Positions 1 through 8,676 of a DNA stretch of 64,000 bases are shown here, one piece after another. The notes under the pieces are model-generated. The model did not search any database, was not told the origin of the DNA, and was given only the letters and a program-made list of their open reading frames with translations. How positions within the stretch are numbered: position 1 is the stretch's first letter; every line of letters starts with the position of its first letter. The position numbers and the translations under genes were made by a program. The stretch is from Maribellus maritimus (lineage in GTDB: Bacteria; Bacteroidota; Bacteroidia; Bacteroidales; Prolixibacteraceae), in assembly GCF_022267315.1 (NCBI RefSeq), contig NZ_JAIKLE010000026.1:45141-109140 (forward strand), written 5' to 3'.

Positions 1-1
1 C

Positions 2-1321
2 CGGCTTTACTTAAGTTTCTCGCAAAATAAGTTGCTGTTCCCTGTATTATTTTTTATATGGTTGCTTGTAGGATTACTTTCAGGATTTGCCCCGGCCATG
101 TTCTGGTCAAGGATGAACTCAATGGAAAGTTTAAAGGGACAGACTGTTAAAGGTGGGAAAATTGGAATGGTCCGTTATTCGCTGGTTGTAGTACAGTTTG
201 TTATTGCCATTGTTCTTATTTCCGGTACATTTTTGGTTCGAAAGCAAATTCAATATATGGTAAACCACGATCCAAAATTTGATGGAGAAAACGTGGTTGT
301 AGCAGAATTGAGCAGTTGGGAATACAAAGATTTGGACGCTGCCTCTTTGAAATTTAAGCGAATTGCCGATGAGCTAAAATCGAGTCCGTTTGTGGAATCG
401 GTTTGTTTTTCGCAGTGTACTCCGGCGAATTATAACCAAAACTATAATACATTTTATCCTGAAGGCGAAAGTAATGTGGAAAGTATTCATCTCAGGAAAG
501 CGTACGTAGGAAGGGATTATTTTAAAACTTTTGGCATAAAGTTAGTCGATGGCGAAGGATTCACAGATGAAACACGTGATTACAGCCGCACCTTTGTACT
601 TAACCAGAAAGCGATGGAGGTTTTGGGTTACAATAGTGTTGAAGATCAAATTCTGCATGAAAGTGTTAAGTCGGGTACGCCAAATAAAATAATCGGGGAG
701 GTTGAAAATTTTGCTTATCAGGGGGCACAGTATGAAATGCAGCCGGTAGCGCATATCTTTTCGGAACAGGAAAATTATTCCAACTGGGGTTATCTTTCCG
801 TAAAAACACGTTCCGGTGCTGGGTTACAGATTATGAATCTTTTGAAAGACAAATGGGAAAATACACAGCCTGAATCAACAATCTCCTGTTTTTTTGCCAA
901 CGACAAACTAAACGAACAGTATAAAGAATATGTAAAAATAAACCAAATTATTGCCTGGTTCTCAATCGTTGCTATTGTGCTTTCCTGTATCGGTCTATTC
1001 GCACTCTCATCCTATGTTATTTCACGCAGGATAAAAGAAATTGGAGTGCGAAGAGTAAACGGAGCCAAGGTAACAGAAGTTGTTAGCTTATTAAACCGTG
1101 ATTTTTTAAGGTGGGTCGTCATTTCGTTTATCATCGCCGTACCACTTGCATGGTTTGCTTTGCATCGCTGGCTGGAAGGCTTTGCCATTAAAACCGAAAT
1201 TAATTGGTGGATTTTTGCAATTGCAGGCATGTTAGCCGTGGGTATTGCGCTGCTAACGGTTAGCTGGCAAAGCTGGAAAGCAGCGAGGAGGAACCCTGTG
1301 GAGGCACTGAGGTATGAGTAG
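2..1321 (+). CDS. MacB/FtsX-type ABC permease, C-terminal part (5' end outside window)
   Basis: The reading frame is open to the left edge, so this is the last 439 codons of a permease whose start lies outside. It begins in TM4 of the first unit (residues 10-35, with the GFAPA turn typical of the family). TM5 follows at about 58-80 (VVVQFVIAIVLISGTF), then periplasmic core 2, whose exit motif GEVENFAYQG is a weak version of the usual GVVKDFHYxSLH. TM6 lies at about 318-338. The tail from residue 345 (KEIGVRRVNGAK) carries TM7, TM8 and the ending SWQSWKAARRNPVEALRYE. The tail shows more substitutions than most (EGFAIKTEIN for ENFAYKTSLS). The next gene starts 20 bp on. A TTG within the frame at 32 is not a credible start because it falls inside TM4. 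Confidence 0.88.
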   Translation, partial: RLYLSFSQNKLLFPVLFFIWLLVGLLSGFAPAMFWSRMNSMESLKGQTVKGGKIGMVRYSLVVVQFVIAIVLISGTFLVRKQIQYMVNHDPKFDGENVVVAELSSWEYKDLDAASLKFKRIADELKSSPFVESVCFSQCTPANYNQNYNTFYPEGESNVESIHLRKAYVGRDYFKTFGIKLVDGEGFTDETRDYSRTFVLNQKAMEVLGYNSVEDQILHESVKSGTPNKIIGEVENFAYQGAQYEMQPVAHIFSEQENYSNWGYLSVKTRSGAGLQIMNLLKDKWENTQPESTISCFFANDKLNEQYKEYVKINQIIAWFSIVAIVLSCIGLFALSSYVISRRIKEIGVRRVNGAKVTEVVSLLNRDFLRWVVISFIIAVPLAWFALHRWLEGFAIKTEINWWIFAIAGMLAVGIALLTVSWQSWKAARRNPVEALRYE

Positions 1322-1341
1322 TTAAACAAATTGAATCAACA

Positions 1342-3663
1342 ATGAACAATCATTTAAAACTGGTTATCCGGGCCTTAATAAGGCAAAAAAAATTTCTGAT
1401 TTTTTCTGTGGTTAGCCTTTCTTTGTGTATTTCATTGGTCATATTAACATCTGGCTACTATTCTTTCGAAATAAGTTCCGATAAACATCAAAGCAAATAC
1501 GACAGGATCTACCGTCTTGTAAACACTCCAAAAGATCAGGTTCGGCTTGATGAAAAATATTACAACACGTTGTCGACCGATGTAAGTGGCATTGATAAAG
1601 TTTGTCGTGTTAACATATTTGGCTCAATGATAACATCAAATGATATCGTGTTGAGAATCAATAATCTTGTAATAGCCGACTCATCATATTTCGACATATT
1701 CGATCACACTGTTGTTATGGGCTCCAAACCACATCTTCTTGATGCTCCAAACAAAATTGTTTTATCAAAATCGCTGGCCGGGACATTGTTTGGCAATGAA
1801 AATCCCCTTGGAAAACCGGTTAAAATAAATATGATTACAACCGCGTACGTTTCAGGCGTTATTGAAGATCGAAAGGAGAAATCACATTTTAATTCCGATG
1901 CAATTGTTTCGTTATCTACAGAGAATCTGCCCTGGACCGGAGGAAACTTTGGTAACCAAAACGGCACTTGGAAAGTCAAACTTTTCAGCTATTATTTATT
2001 ATTGAATGAAAAAGCAGATGTTGCAAGTGTTACTGCTCAGATAAAAGAAACCTACAACTTCCCCTGGTATAGCTTCACACCCAATATTGAAATGCAACCC
2101 CTGAGTGATATTTTCACCAATAATGATTTCAGAGACGAACACATCAATCATCTTAACAAGCCGCTTACCTGGCTTTTATTTTTGATTACGTTAATCGTAA
2201 TAATTATTGCCGGAATTAATTATATCAACCTCAGCTTATCGAATTTGAATAAGGAATCAAAAATGGTGAGCATTCTTAAAGTTAACGGCGCCCACAGGAA
2301 TAACATGTTTTGGTATTATACTATGTCTGGAGGACTAGTAATTTTGCTATCCTTTTGTATTTCCATTGCCTTATCCATTATTTTACTTCCCTATTTTAAC
2401 CGGCTTACAGGAGCAGAAATCCAGCTGAATATTTTAACCAATTTCGCTTACTTAATACCGTTTTCCGGCATTATCGTTGTTCTGTTCATCATCATAATAC
2501 TGTATCCTGCATGGTTGTTCTCAGGAACCAACCCGGTTAACTTGTTTCAAAAAAAATTAGCAGGGCAAATACGGCTAAGCTCATTTTCAAGAATATTACT
2601 AATCTTTCAGTTTACGGCGGCCATTGCCTTAATAGCTTCTGTTTTGATGATTTTTAAACAGATCAATTACGTAAAGAACAAAAATCCCGGGTTTGAAACA
2701 AGTTATCTTATTAAGCAAAACATACATTTTTCTGTAAAAAACACACAAACAATAAAAACCTATGCCGATGAACTATTAAAGAATGCCGGCATTTTAAAAC
2801 TGGCTTTGTCAGAAGGAGTGCCACTGGGCATTCATTCTTTCAGTAATCAGGAAATAAATGGCCGCGACGTAAAATACAATCATATTGATTGCGATACAGC
2901 ATTTTTTAATGTTTTGGACATGAAACTAGTTGCCGGAAGAACTTTTTTTGATTCAGACAAAAATGTGTGTATCGTAACAGAAAAGCTGGCCAAACAAAGT
3001 GGTTTCCGCGAGCCGCTTAATGAAAAAATGGGCGACAGCCAAATTATAGGAATAATAAAAGATTTTAATAGCATGTCGATGCATCAGGAGATAGACGGTG
3101 TTATGTTCAGGCCGTTGAGCAACTATATATCGAATGTTACCATCCGGATAAACGGAACCAATATACCACAAACCATATCCGATATTCAGCAATCATGGAA
3201 AAAGTTTTTCCCCGAATATCCTTTCAACTACCAGTTCTACGATGACTTAATCGCGCAGCAGTACACTAAGGAACAAAAGCTTGCAGATTCAATAAGTATA
3301 ATTGCAGGATTAGCTATGTTTTTATGCTGCCTGGGGTTGCTTGGATTGGTTTTAAACATGGTTGAAAACCGGATAAAAGAAATTGGCATTCGCAAAGTCA
3401 ATGGCGCCAAAATATCGGAAATACTCGCAATGCTTAATAAAGACTTTGTAAAATGGGTAGGAATTGCCTTTGTTTTAGCTACGCCAATTTCCTGGGTTGC
3501 TATGAATAAATGGTTGGAAAACTTTGCCTACAAAACCAATTTAAGTTGGTGGATTTTCGCAATGGCTGGTGTGCTGGCATTGGGAATCGCGCTGCTAACC
3601 GTGAGTTGGCAGAGTTGGAAAGCAGCCACCCGGAATCCGGTGGAAGCGTTGCGGTATGAATAA
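1342..3663 (+). CDS. MacB/FtsX-type ABC transporter permease (double unit)
   Basis: This 773-aa inner-membrane protein is predicted to couple a cytoplasmic ATPase to periplasmic work. It has TM1 at 18-42, periplasmic core 1 to about 272 with the family motif GNENPLGK (151-158), TM2 at 277-297, a cytoplasmic segment ILKVNGAHRN, TM3 at 331-350, and TM4 at 369-390 ending in YPA. The second unit has TM5 at 417-437 and core 2 ending in IGIIKDFNSMSMHQEI, then TM6 at about 650-672. The constant tail starts at residue 679 (KEIGIRKVNGAK) and ends SWQSWKAATRNPVEALRYE. The ATG lies 20 bp after the previous stop and gives the usual 17-residue basic leader before TM1. It is 14 bp from the next gene, which fits co-transcription. 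The substrate or partner is unknown. Confidence 0.9.
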   Translation: MNNHLKLVIRALIRQKKFLIFSVVSLSLCISLVILTSGYYSFEISSDKHQSKYDRIYRLVNTPKDQVRLDEKYYNTLSTDVSGIDKVCRVNIFGSMITSNDIVLRINNLVIADSSYFDIFDHTVVMGSKPHLLDAPNKIVLSKSLAGTLFGNENPLGKPVKINMITTAYVSGVIEDRKEKSHFNSDAIVSLSTENLPWTGGNFGNQNGTWKVKLFSYYLLLNEKADVASVTAQIKETYNFPWYSFTPNIEMQPLSDIFTNNDFRDEHINHLNKPLTWLLFLITLIVIIIAGINYINLSLSNLNKESKMVSILKVNGAHRNNMFWYYTMSGGLVILLSFCISIALSIILLPYFNRLTGAEIQLNILTNFAYLIPFSGIIVVLFIIIILYPAWLFSGTNPVNLFQKKLAGQIRLSSFSRILLIFQFTAAIALIASVLMIFKQINYVKNKNPGFETSYLIKQNIHFSVKNTQTIKTYADELLKNAGILKLALSEGVPLGIHSFSNQEINGRDVKYNHIDCDTAFFNVLDMKLVAGRTFFDSDKNVCIVTEKLAKQSGFREPLNEKMGDSQIIGIIKDFNSMSMHQEIDGVMFRPLSNYISNVTIRINGTNIPQTISDIQQSWKKFFPEYPFNYQFYDDLIAQQYTKEQKLADSISIIAGLAMFLCCLGLLGLVLNMVENRIKEIGIRKVNGAKISEILAMLNKDFVKWVGIAFVLATPISWVAMNKWLENFAYKTNLSWWIFAMAGVLALGIALLTVSWQSWKAATRNPVEALRYE

Positions 3664-3677
3664 AAAAACATAAAGTT

Positions 3678-6080
3678 ATGAGGAATATAGTATATACATT
3701 TCGGAACATTCTGAAGAATAAAACAAACTCAATAATTACAATTACGGGATTGTCTGTTGCGTTTGCCTGCCTTTTGCTGATTTTTCTTTACGTGACGCAG
3801 GAATTTAACTATAATAATTTCCATGCAAACAAAAACAATATTTTCAGGATTAACTACACTATAAAATGGGTTGATGGTGGCACGACCAACTCAACACTTT
3901 TAAATCCGGAATTTTCACAAATACTAAAAGAAAAAGTTCCACAAGTAAAATACAGCACTGCATACCGAAGCGCACAAAAACAAACCATGAGTTTTGAACA
4001 CCAAACCCTGGAGGAAACGTTAAGTATCACCGAACCTGACTTTTTTGATATGTTCAGCTTCAGGGTGCTTTACGGTAATCCAAATCAAATGCTAAAAAAT
4101 CCGGATGAAGTGGTAATCACCAAAAGCCTCGCAGAAAAACTTTGTACAATTGGCAATCACGATATTGAAGCGCTGTTGGGGAAAACGGTTACATTTATGA
4201 ATACCGGAAACCAACCTTTTGTAATCAGCGGAATAATGGAAGATATTCCTAAAAATTCGACACTTCAGTTTAACGCATTAATTCCCTATAAATATGAAGA
4301 ACATTTTTCCACATCGCGCAATATGGTTGGAAACTCCACCATTTTTTACCAAACAAGCAAAATTGGCAACCTGGCAAATATTGAGGCACAAGTCAGTGCA
4401 GCTGTTCTGGATTACAATCAGGAATTGATTGAACGTTTTAAAGGTTACAAGGCTTTTGCCGATACAGATAAGCCTTTTCAACCTTTTACTATAAACCTTC
4501 AGGATACTCACCTTTCTGCCCTTCAATCTGATTATGAAATCAACAATAACAAAACAAGTTTATATGTTCTTTCTTCTATCGGATTATTAATCCTGGTTAT
4601 TGCATCCGGCAATTTCATTATGCTAACTCTTGGCCAGGTTTTCCGGAAAGTAGGTGAAGTTAGAATTCGCAGTACGCTGGGCGCAGGGAAAATAAATATT
4701 TTTGGCATTTTCTTTTCAGAGAGTCTTATATTGTCTTTTACTGCATTTACACTTGGCACTGTTCTCTGTTACCTGCTCTTACCAACCTTTAAAACATTGG
4801 CGCCCAATAAAATTTTCATCAATTTAATTCATCTTCCCAAAGTTATTCTTTTTGTTGTTGGGTGTTTACTCCTTATTTCTTTCTCAACCAGTATTACACC
4901 TGTATTTAAGCTAAACAATATTAAACCCAATTTATTACCATCTAAAAAGCTCCATCATGGAAAAGGGAACAATGTTACCCGGATTCTCGTCACGCTGCAA
5001 TATGGATTATCTATTTTACTTATTATCCTCGCAGTATCGGTTATCCGTCAAACCAACTACATGAAACATGTGAGCCTCGGTTTTCCGTCAGAAAACATTA
5101 TTAACCTTCGTACCTACCATTTAAGCGCCAGTGAAAAAACAGCCTTGCGTGATCAATTGGCACGTTTTCCCGGAATTTCAGATTTCACATTTACAGACCG
5201 GGATTATACGGGAGGAAGATCATCTGACGGAGTTAGAAAAAGCAATGGGGACAACATTGAAACAAGGATATTAAACGTTGACAACAACTATATCGAAACA
5301 CTTGGTTTAAAGCTTGTTGCAGGAAACAACTTTAATGAATTGAGTAGCAATGGCAACTCTGTTATCGTGAATGAAAAACTTCTTGCTGCCCTGGAAAGGA
5401 ATGAAGATGCAATCGGGAGCACCATTATGATGAGTGGAGAAAATTACAGGATTATTGGTGTAGTCAAAGATTTCCATTACGATTCTATGAAAGAAGAAAT
5501 AATGCCACTAATGTTACGCCAACAGACAAATAATTTAAACAGGGGCAATTTTATTTTTATTAAATACCAACCTCAACAATTGGCATCATTGCTACCATTT
5601 ATTAGGAATACCTGGAAAAAAATCACCCCGGATAAAGAACTCGACCTTAATTTCTGGGATGAGCAGTTGAGCAATCGCTACCAGAACGAAGAGCGATGGA
5701 GCCAAATTATAGGATATGCAGCCATTATCGCCATCATAATATCTTCGATAGGCCTTTTCGGATTAACTTTAATGACGGTCAACACACGCAAAAAAGAAAT
5801 CGGTATTCGTAAAATAAACGGTGCCAGGGTTGGAGAAGTGATAACAATGTTAAACAAAGATTTCGTGAAATGGGTAGGTTTTGCATTCGTGATTGCCACT
5901 CCTCTGGCATATTATGCCATGTACAAATGGCTCGAAAATTTTGCGTACAAAACCAGTTTAAGCTGGTGGATTTTTGCTTTGGCCGGAGTGCTGGCATTGT
6001 GTATTGCGTTGCTTACGGTTAGCTGGCAAAGCTGGAGGGCTGCAACGAGAAATCCGGTGGAAGCATTGCGTTATGAATAA
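3678..6080 (+). CDS. MacB/FtsX-type ABC transporter permease (double unit)
   Basis: The protein is 800 aa with TM1 at 18-41, TM2 at 295-316, TM3 at 347-368, TM4 at 387-408 and TM5 at 434-456. Core 1 lacks the usual GNENPxGK motif and has a longer loop around residues 155-170 (IGNHDIEALLGKT). The unit-1 cytoplasmic segment is VRIRSTLGAGK, diverged from the array's unit-2 version. Core 2 exits through GVVKDFHYDSMKEEI. The constant tail begins at 706 (KEIGIRKINGAR) and ends with the standard RAATRNPVEALRYE; one odd residue is C in the TM8 stretch LALCIALL. ATG is 14 bp after the preceding stop. A C-rich hairpin follows the gene. The family call is firm; the individual role is not known. Confidence 0.9.
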   Translation: MRNIVYTFRNILKNKTNSIITITGLSVAFACLLLIFLYVTQEFNYNNFHANKNNIFRINYTIKWVDGGTTNSTLLNPEFSQILKEKVPQVKYSTAYRSAQKQTMSFEHQTLEETLSITEPDFFDMFSFRVLYGNPNQMLKNPDEVVITKSLAEKLCTIGNHDIEALLGKTVTFMNTGNQPFVISGIMEDIPKNSTLQFNALIPYKYEEHFSTSRNMVGNSTIFYQTSKIGNLANIEAQVSAAVLDYNQELIERFKGYKAFADTDKPFQPFTINLQDTHLSALQSDYEINNNKTSLYVLSSIGLLILVIASGNFIMLTLGQVFRKVGEVRIRSTLGAGKINIFGIFFSESLILSFTAFTLGTVLCYLLLPTFKTLAPNKIFINLIHLPKVILFVVGCLLLISFSTSITPVFKLNNIKPNLLPSKKLHHGKGNNVTRILVTLQYGLSILLIILAVSVIRQTNYMKHVSLGFPSENIINLRTYHLSASEKTALRDQLARFPGISDFTFTDRDYTGGRSSDGVRKSNGDNIETRILNVDNNYIETLGLKLVAGNNFNELSSNGNSVIVNEKLLAALERNEDAIGSTIMMSGENYRIIGVVKDFHYDSMKEEIMPLMLRQQTNNLNRGNFIFIKYQPQQLASLLPFIRNTWKKITPDKELDLNFWDEQLSNRYQNEERWSQIIGYAAIIAIIISSIGLFGLTLMTVNTRKKEIGIRKINGARVGEVITMLNKDFVKWVGFAFVIATPLAYYAMYKWLENFAYKTSLSWWIFALAGVLALCIALLTVSWQSWRAATRNPVEALRYE

Positions 6081-6091
6081 AAGCACTCTTT

Positions 6092-6115
6092 AACTTCCCC
6101 CGAGGGGGCAAAGTT
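6092..6115. repeat. C/G-rich intergenic hairpin
   Basis: AACTT, then CCCCC, GA, GGGGG, CA and AAGTT form a nested inverted repeat in the 67-bp gap between two permease genes. It has no following T-run, so it is not a textbook terminator. It could weaken or stabilise the transcript or be a small dispersed palindrome. Similar C-rich/G-rich dyads occur at 13418-13444, 13849-13878 and 40946-40959. Confidence 0.5.
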
Positions 6116-6147
6116 TGAGAACAAATGATAAACTTAAAAATTTAAAG

Positions 6148-8622
6148 ATGTTAAAATCACTTATTATATCATACCTGAGAAATTTAATGAAGAATTATAA
6201 AAGTACACTTATCAATATTTTGGGGCTCGTTGTCAGCCTTACCTGTGGGTTGGTCATTTTTACCAAAATATATTATGAACTTAGTTTCGACAAATATCAC
6301 ACAAATGCGGAAACTACCTATCGGATTATCAGGCAAACAAAAGGGCTGGGACTGGGGCTGGAAGCAGGGGAATTTGAATACCGGAATGCGGTTTATGGTG
6401 CTTTTCCCGGTACAATAAAAGATGAAATTCCTGAACTTAAAAACGTGGTTCCTGTTTATCCGCAGGGTGGACTATTAGTTGGAGTTCCCGATGAATCGAA
6501 CGCAAACGATACGGAACTTTTCAAACTGGAAAACCAACGCGCAGTTTTTACTACCCCTTCCTATTTTGATGTATTCGATTTCAAAAACAAAGACTTTGAA
6601 TGGATTTACGGCGCTCCGTCCTCCTCACTTTCTGAACCATTTTCAGTTGTTTTAAGCGAGCAACTTGCCACCCGGCTTTTTGGAGACGAAAATCCTGTGG
6701 GCAAAACGCTGAAAATATTCGACCACCCTTTTTCCATTTCCGGTTTGGTAACTGATATTCCAACCAACTCCGATTTCCCGTTCCAGATGTACATTTCCAA
6801 CAGTTCGCTGGAAAGAATGTTTCCGGGCATGTCGAATGACTGGGGTGGCCTGGGAGGACAGGAATGTTTTGTGGTACTCAAAAATCCATCACAAAAAGAT
6901 TTGATTGAGCAGAAAATTAGTGAAATACATGCTCAGCACGTTTCCAAAGAAATTGCTGAAAACCGGGTATTTAAACTTCAGCCCTTGGGCGATATACATT
7001 ACGACACCAGGTTTACCAACTACAATAACAGGATTGTAAGCAAAGATACGATTGTTACTCTCGGATTCATCGGGCTCTTTTTGCTGATAATGGCCTGTGC
7101 GAACTACGCAAATCTCTCGCTGGCCCGGTCGAAATACCGTGCACGCGAAGTGGGAGTAAGAAAAATAATGGGAGGTAAACGCTGGCATCTGGTATTCCAG
7201 TTTTTTGGCGAGTCAGTGGTTCTTACAACTTTTTCAATACTTTTCGCATTGCTGCTGAGCAAATTGGCTATTCTGTTTTTATATAACCTATTCGGAATTC
7301 CGCAAAATTTTGCTCCGCCGTTTAATTTTATCACGGTTTTGGTGCTGCTGGCATTTGTTATTTTGGTCGCCTTGTTAAGCAGCGGTTATCCCTCATTGCT
7401 GTTGTCCGCATCACGGCCGGTGGATTTAGTAAAAAGCGGATTTGAAATTTCTCAAAAAGGCGTGGCAACTTTTACAAAAAGTATGGTAATTGTGCAATTT
7501 ACGATTTCGTTGTTAATGATAATCGGAACAATTTCTCTGTACCGGCAGTACCGGTTTCTTTTAAATTCTGATATGGGATTTGATAAAGTGGCTGTGTTTA
7601 ATGTACCCATACCCACAGACGACGAGACTTTGATGAAACGATTTAGATCTGCTTTAATGGAAAACCCGTCGATTGAAGATGTTAGCTTTACCAATTCTCA
7701 TCCGGCCCAGGATGCAGGAAATTTTAATGACATTTCCACATTTTCAAACGGAAACAGTATTACACTTACAGCGCATCGGGCAGTTGCCGACACATCCTAT
7801 CTGGAAACCTACGGATTACAGCTGGTTGCCGGAGAGAATTTCAAACTGAGAGATTCCTCTAGGAGTATAATCATAAACGAGGAACTCGCCAAACAATTCA
7901 ATTTCACATCGCCGGTTGATGCCCTGGGCAAAGAAGTTAGAACCTATTTTGATGGGGGAAACAGAAGATACACAGTATGCGGAGTAGTAAAAGATTATCA
8001 CTACGAATCGTTTCATAACAAAATACGCCCAGCCTTTTTAATACAGAAATTGAATCGTTCGCGAGTTGCCGGAATCCGAATGGTTACAGATAATAACACC
8101 GGCAACAGTAACTTTAACCAAATTCGTAATGTGCTGGCATATACTGAAAACACCTGGAGATCCATCTTTCAGAACGAATATTATGAATATGAGTTTGTTG
8201 AAGACAGAATCGCAGCGAACTATGCCAGCGAGGAAAATGCATCGAATTTAATAAATCTGTTTGCAATAATTACTATCATTATCAGCTGCCTAGGCATTTT
8301 TGGACTGGCCTTGTATTCCAGCGAAAAACGCTCAAAAGAGATTGGTATTCGTAAAATAAACGGAGCCAAAATTTCGGAAGTTATGATAATGCTAAATAAA
8401 GACCTTGTAAAATGGGTCATTATTGCTTTCCTCATTTCGAGCCCCATAGCATTTTATGTAATGCACAAATGGCTCGAGAACTTTGCATACAAAACCAGTT
8501 TAAGTTGGTGGGTATTTGCTGCTTCAGGAATTTTGGTTCTAGCAATTGCATTGCTGACAGTAAGCTGGCAAAGCTGGCGGGCTGCAACAAAAAATCCGGT
8601 TGAAGCACTTCGATATGAGTGA
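6148..8622 (+). CDS. MacB/FtsX-type ABC transporter permease (double unit)
   Basis: I chose the ATG at 6148 (824 aa) rather than the in-frame TTG at 6115, because 6115 lies inside the hairpin and would add 11 residues with no counterpart in the paralogues. TM1 is at 20-42, TM2 at 302-324, TM3 at 356-378, TM4 at 395-415 and TM5 at 444-464. Core 1 is long and carries GDENPVGK. The unit-1 coupling segment REVGVRKIMGGKRWHLVFQF is close to the classical FtsX-family form. Core 2 exits at GVVKDYHYESFHNKI. The constant tail starts at 730 (KEIGIRKINGAK) and has drifted slightly in TM8 (FAASGILVLAIALL), ending RAATKNPVEALRYE. It lies 67 bp after the previous stop and 54 bp before the next gene. Confidence 0.9.
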   Translation: MLKSLIISYLRNLMKNYKSTLINILGLVVSLTCGLVIFTKIYYELSFDKYHTNAETTYRIIRQTKGLGLGLEAGEFEYRNAVYGAFPGTIKDEIPELKNVVPVYPQGGLLVGVPDESNANDTELFKLENQRAVFTTPSYFDVFDFKNKDFEWIYGAPSSSLSEPFSVVLSEQLATRLFGDENPVGKTLKIFDHPFSISGLVTDIPTNSDFPFQMYISNSSLERMFPGMSNDWGGLGGQECFVVLKNPSQKDLIEQKISEIHAQHVSKEIAENRVFKLQPLGDIHYDTRFTNYNNRIVSKDTIVTLGFIGLFLLIMACANYANLSLARSKYRAREVGVRKIMGGKRWHLVFQFFGESVVLTTFSILFALLLSKLAILFLYNLFGIPQNFAPPFNFITVLVLLAFVILVALLSSGYPSLLLSASRPVDLVKSGFEISQKGVATFTKSMVIVQFTISLLMIIGTISLYRQYRFLLNSDMGFDKVAVFNVPIPTDDETLMKRFRSALMENPSIEDVSFTNSHPAQDAGNFNDISTFSNGNSITLTAHRAVADTSYLETYGLQLVAGENFKLRDSSRSIIINEELAKQFNFTSPVDALGKEVRTYFDGGNRRYTVCGVVKDYHYESFHNKIRPAFLIQKLNRSRVAGIRMVTDNNTGNSNFNQIRNVLAYTENTWRSIFQNEYYEYEFVEDRIAANYASEENASNLINLFAIITIIISCLGIFGLALYSSEKRSKEIGIRKINGAKISEVMIMLNKDLVKWVIIAFLISSPIAFYVMHKWLENFAYKTSLSWWVFAASGILVLAIALLTVSWQSWRAATKNPVEALRYE

Positions 8623-8676
8623 CACTAATTAGTGCTCAGATATGAAAAAAAACGAAACAACAGCAACTAACAAGTT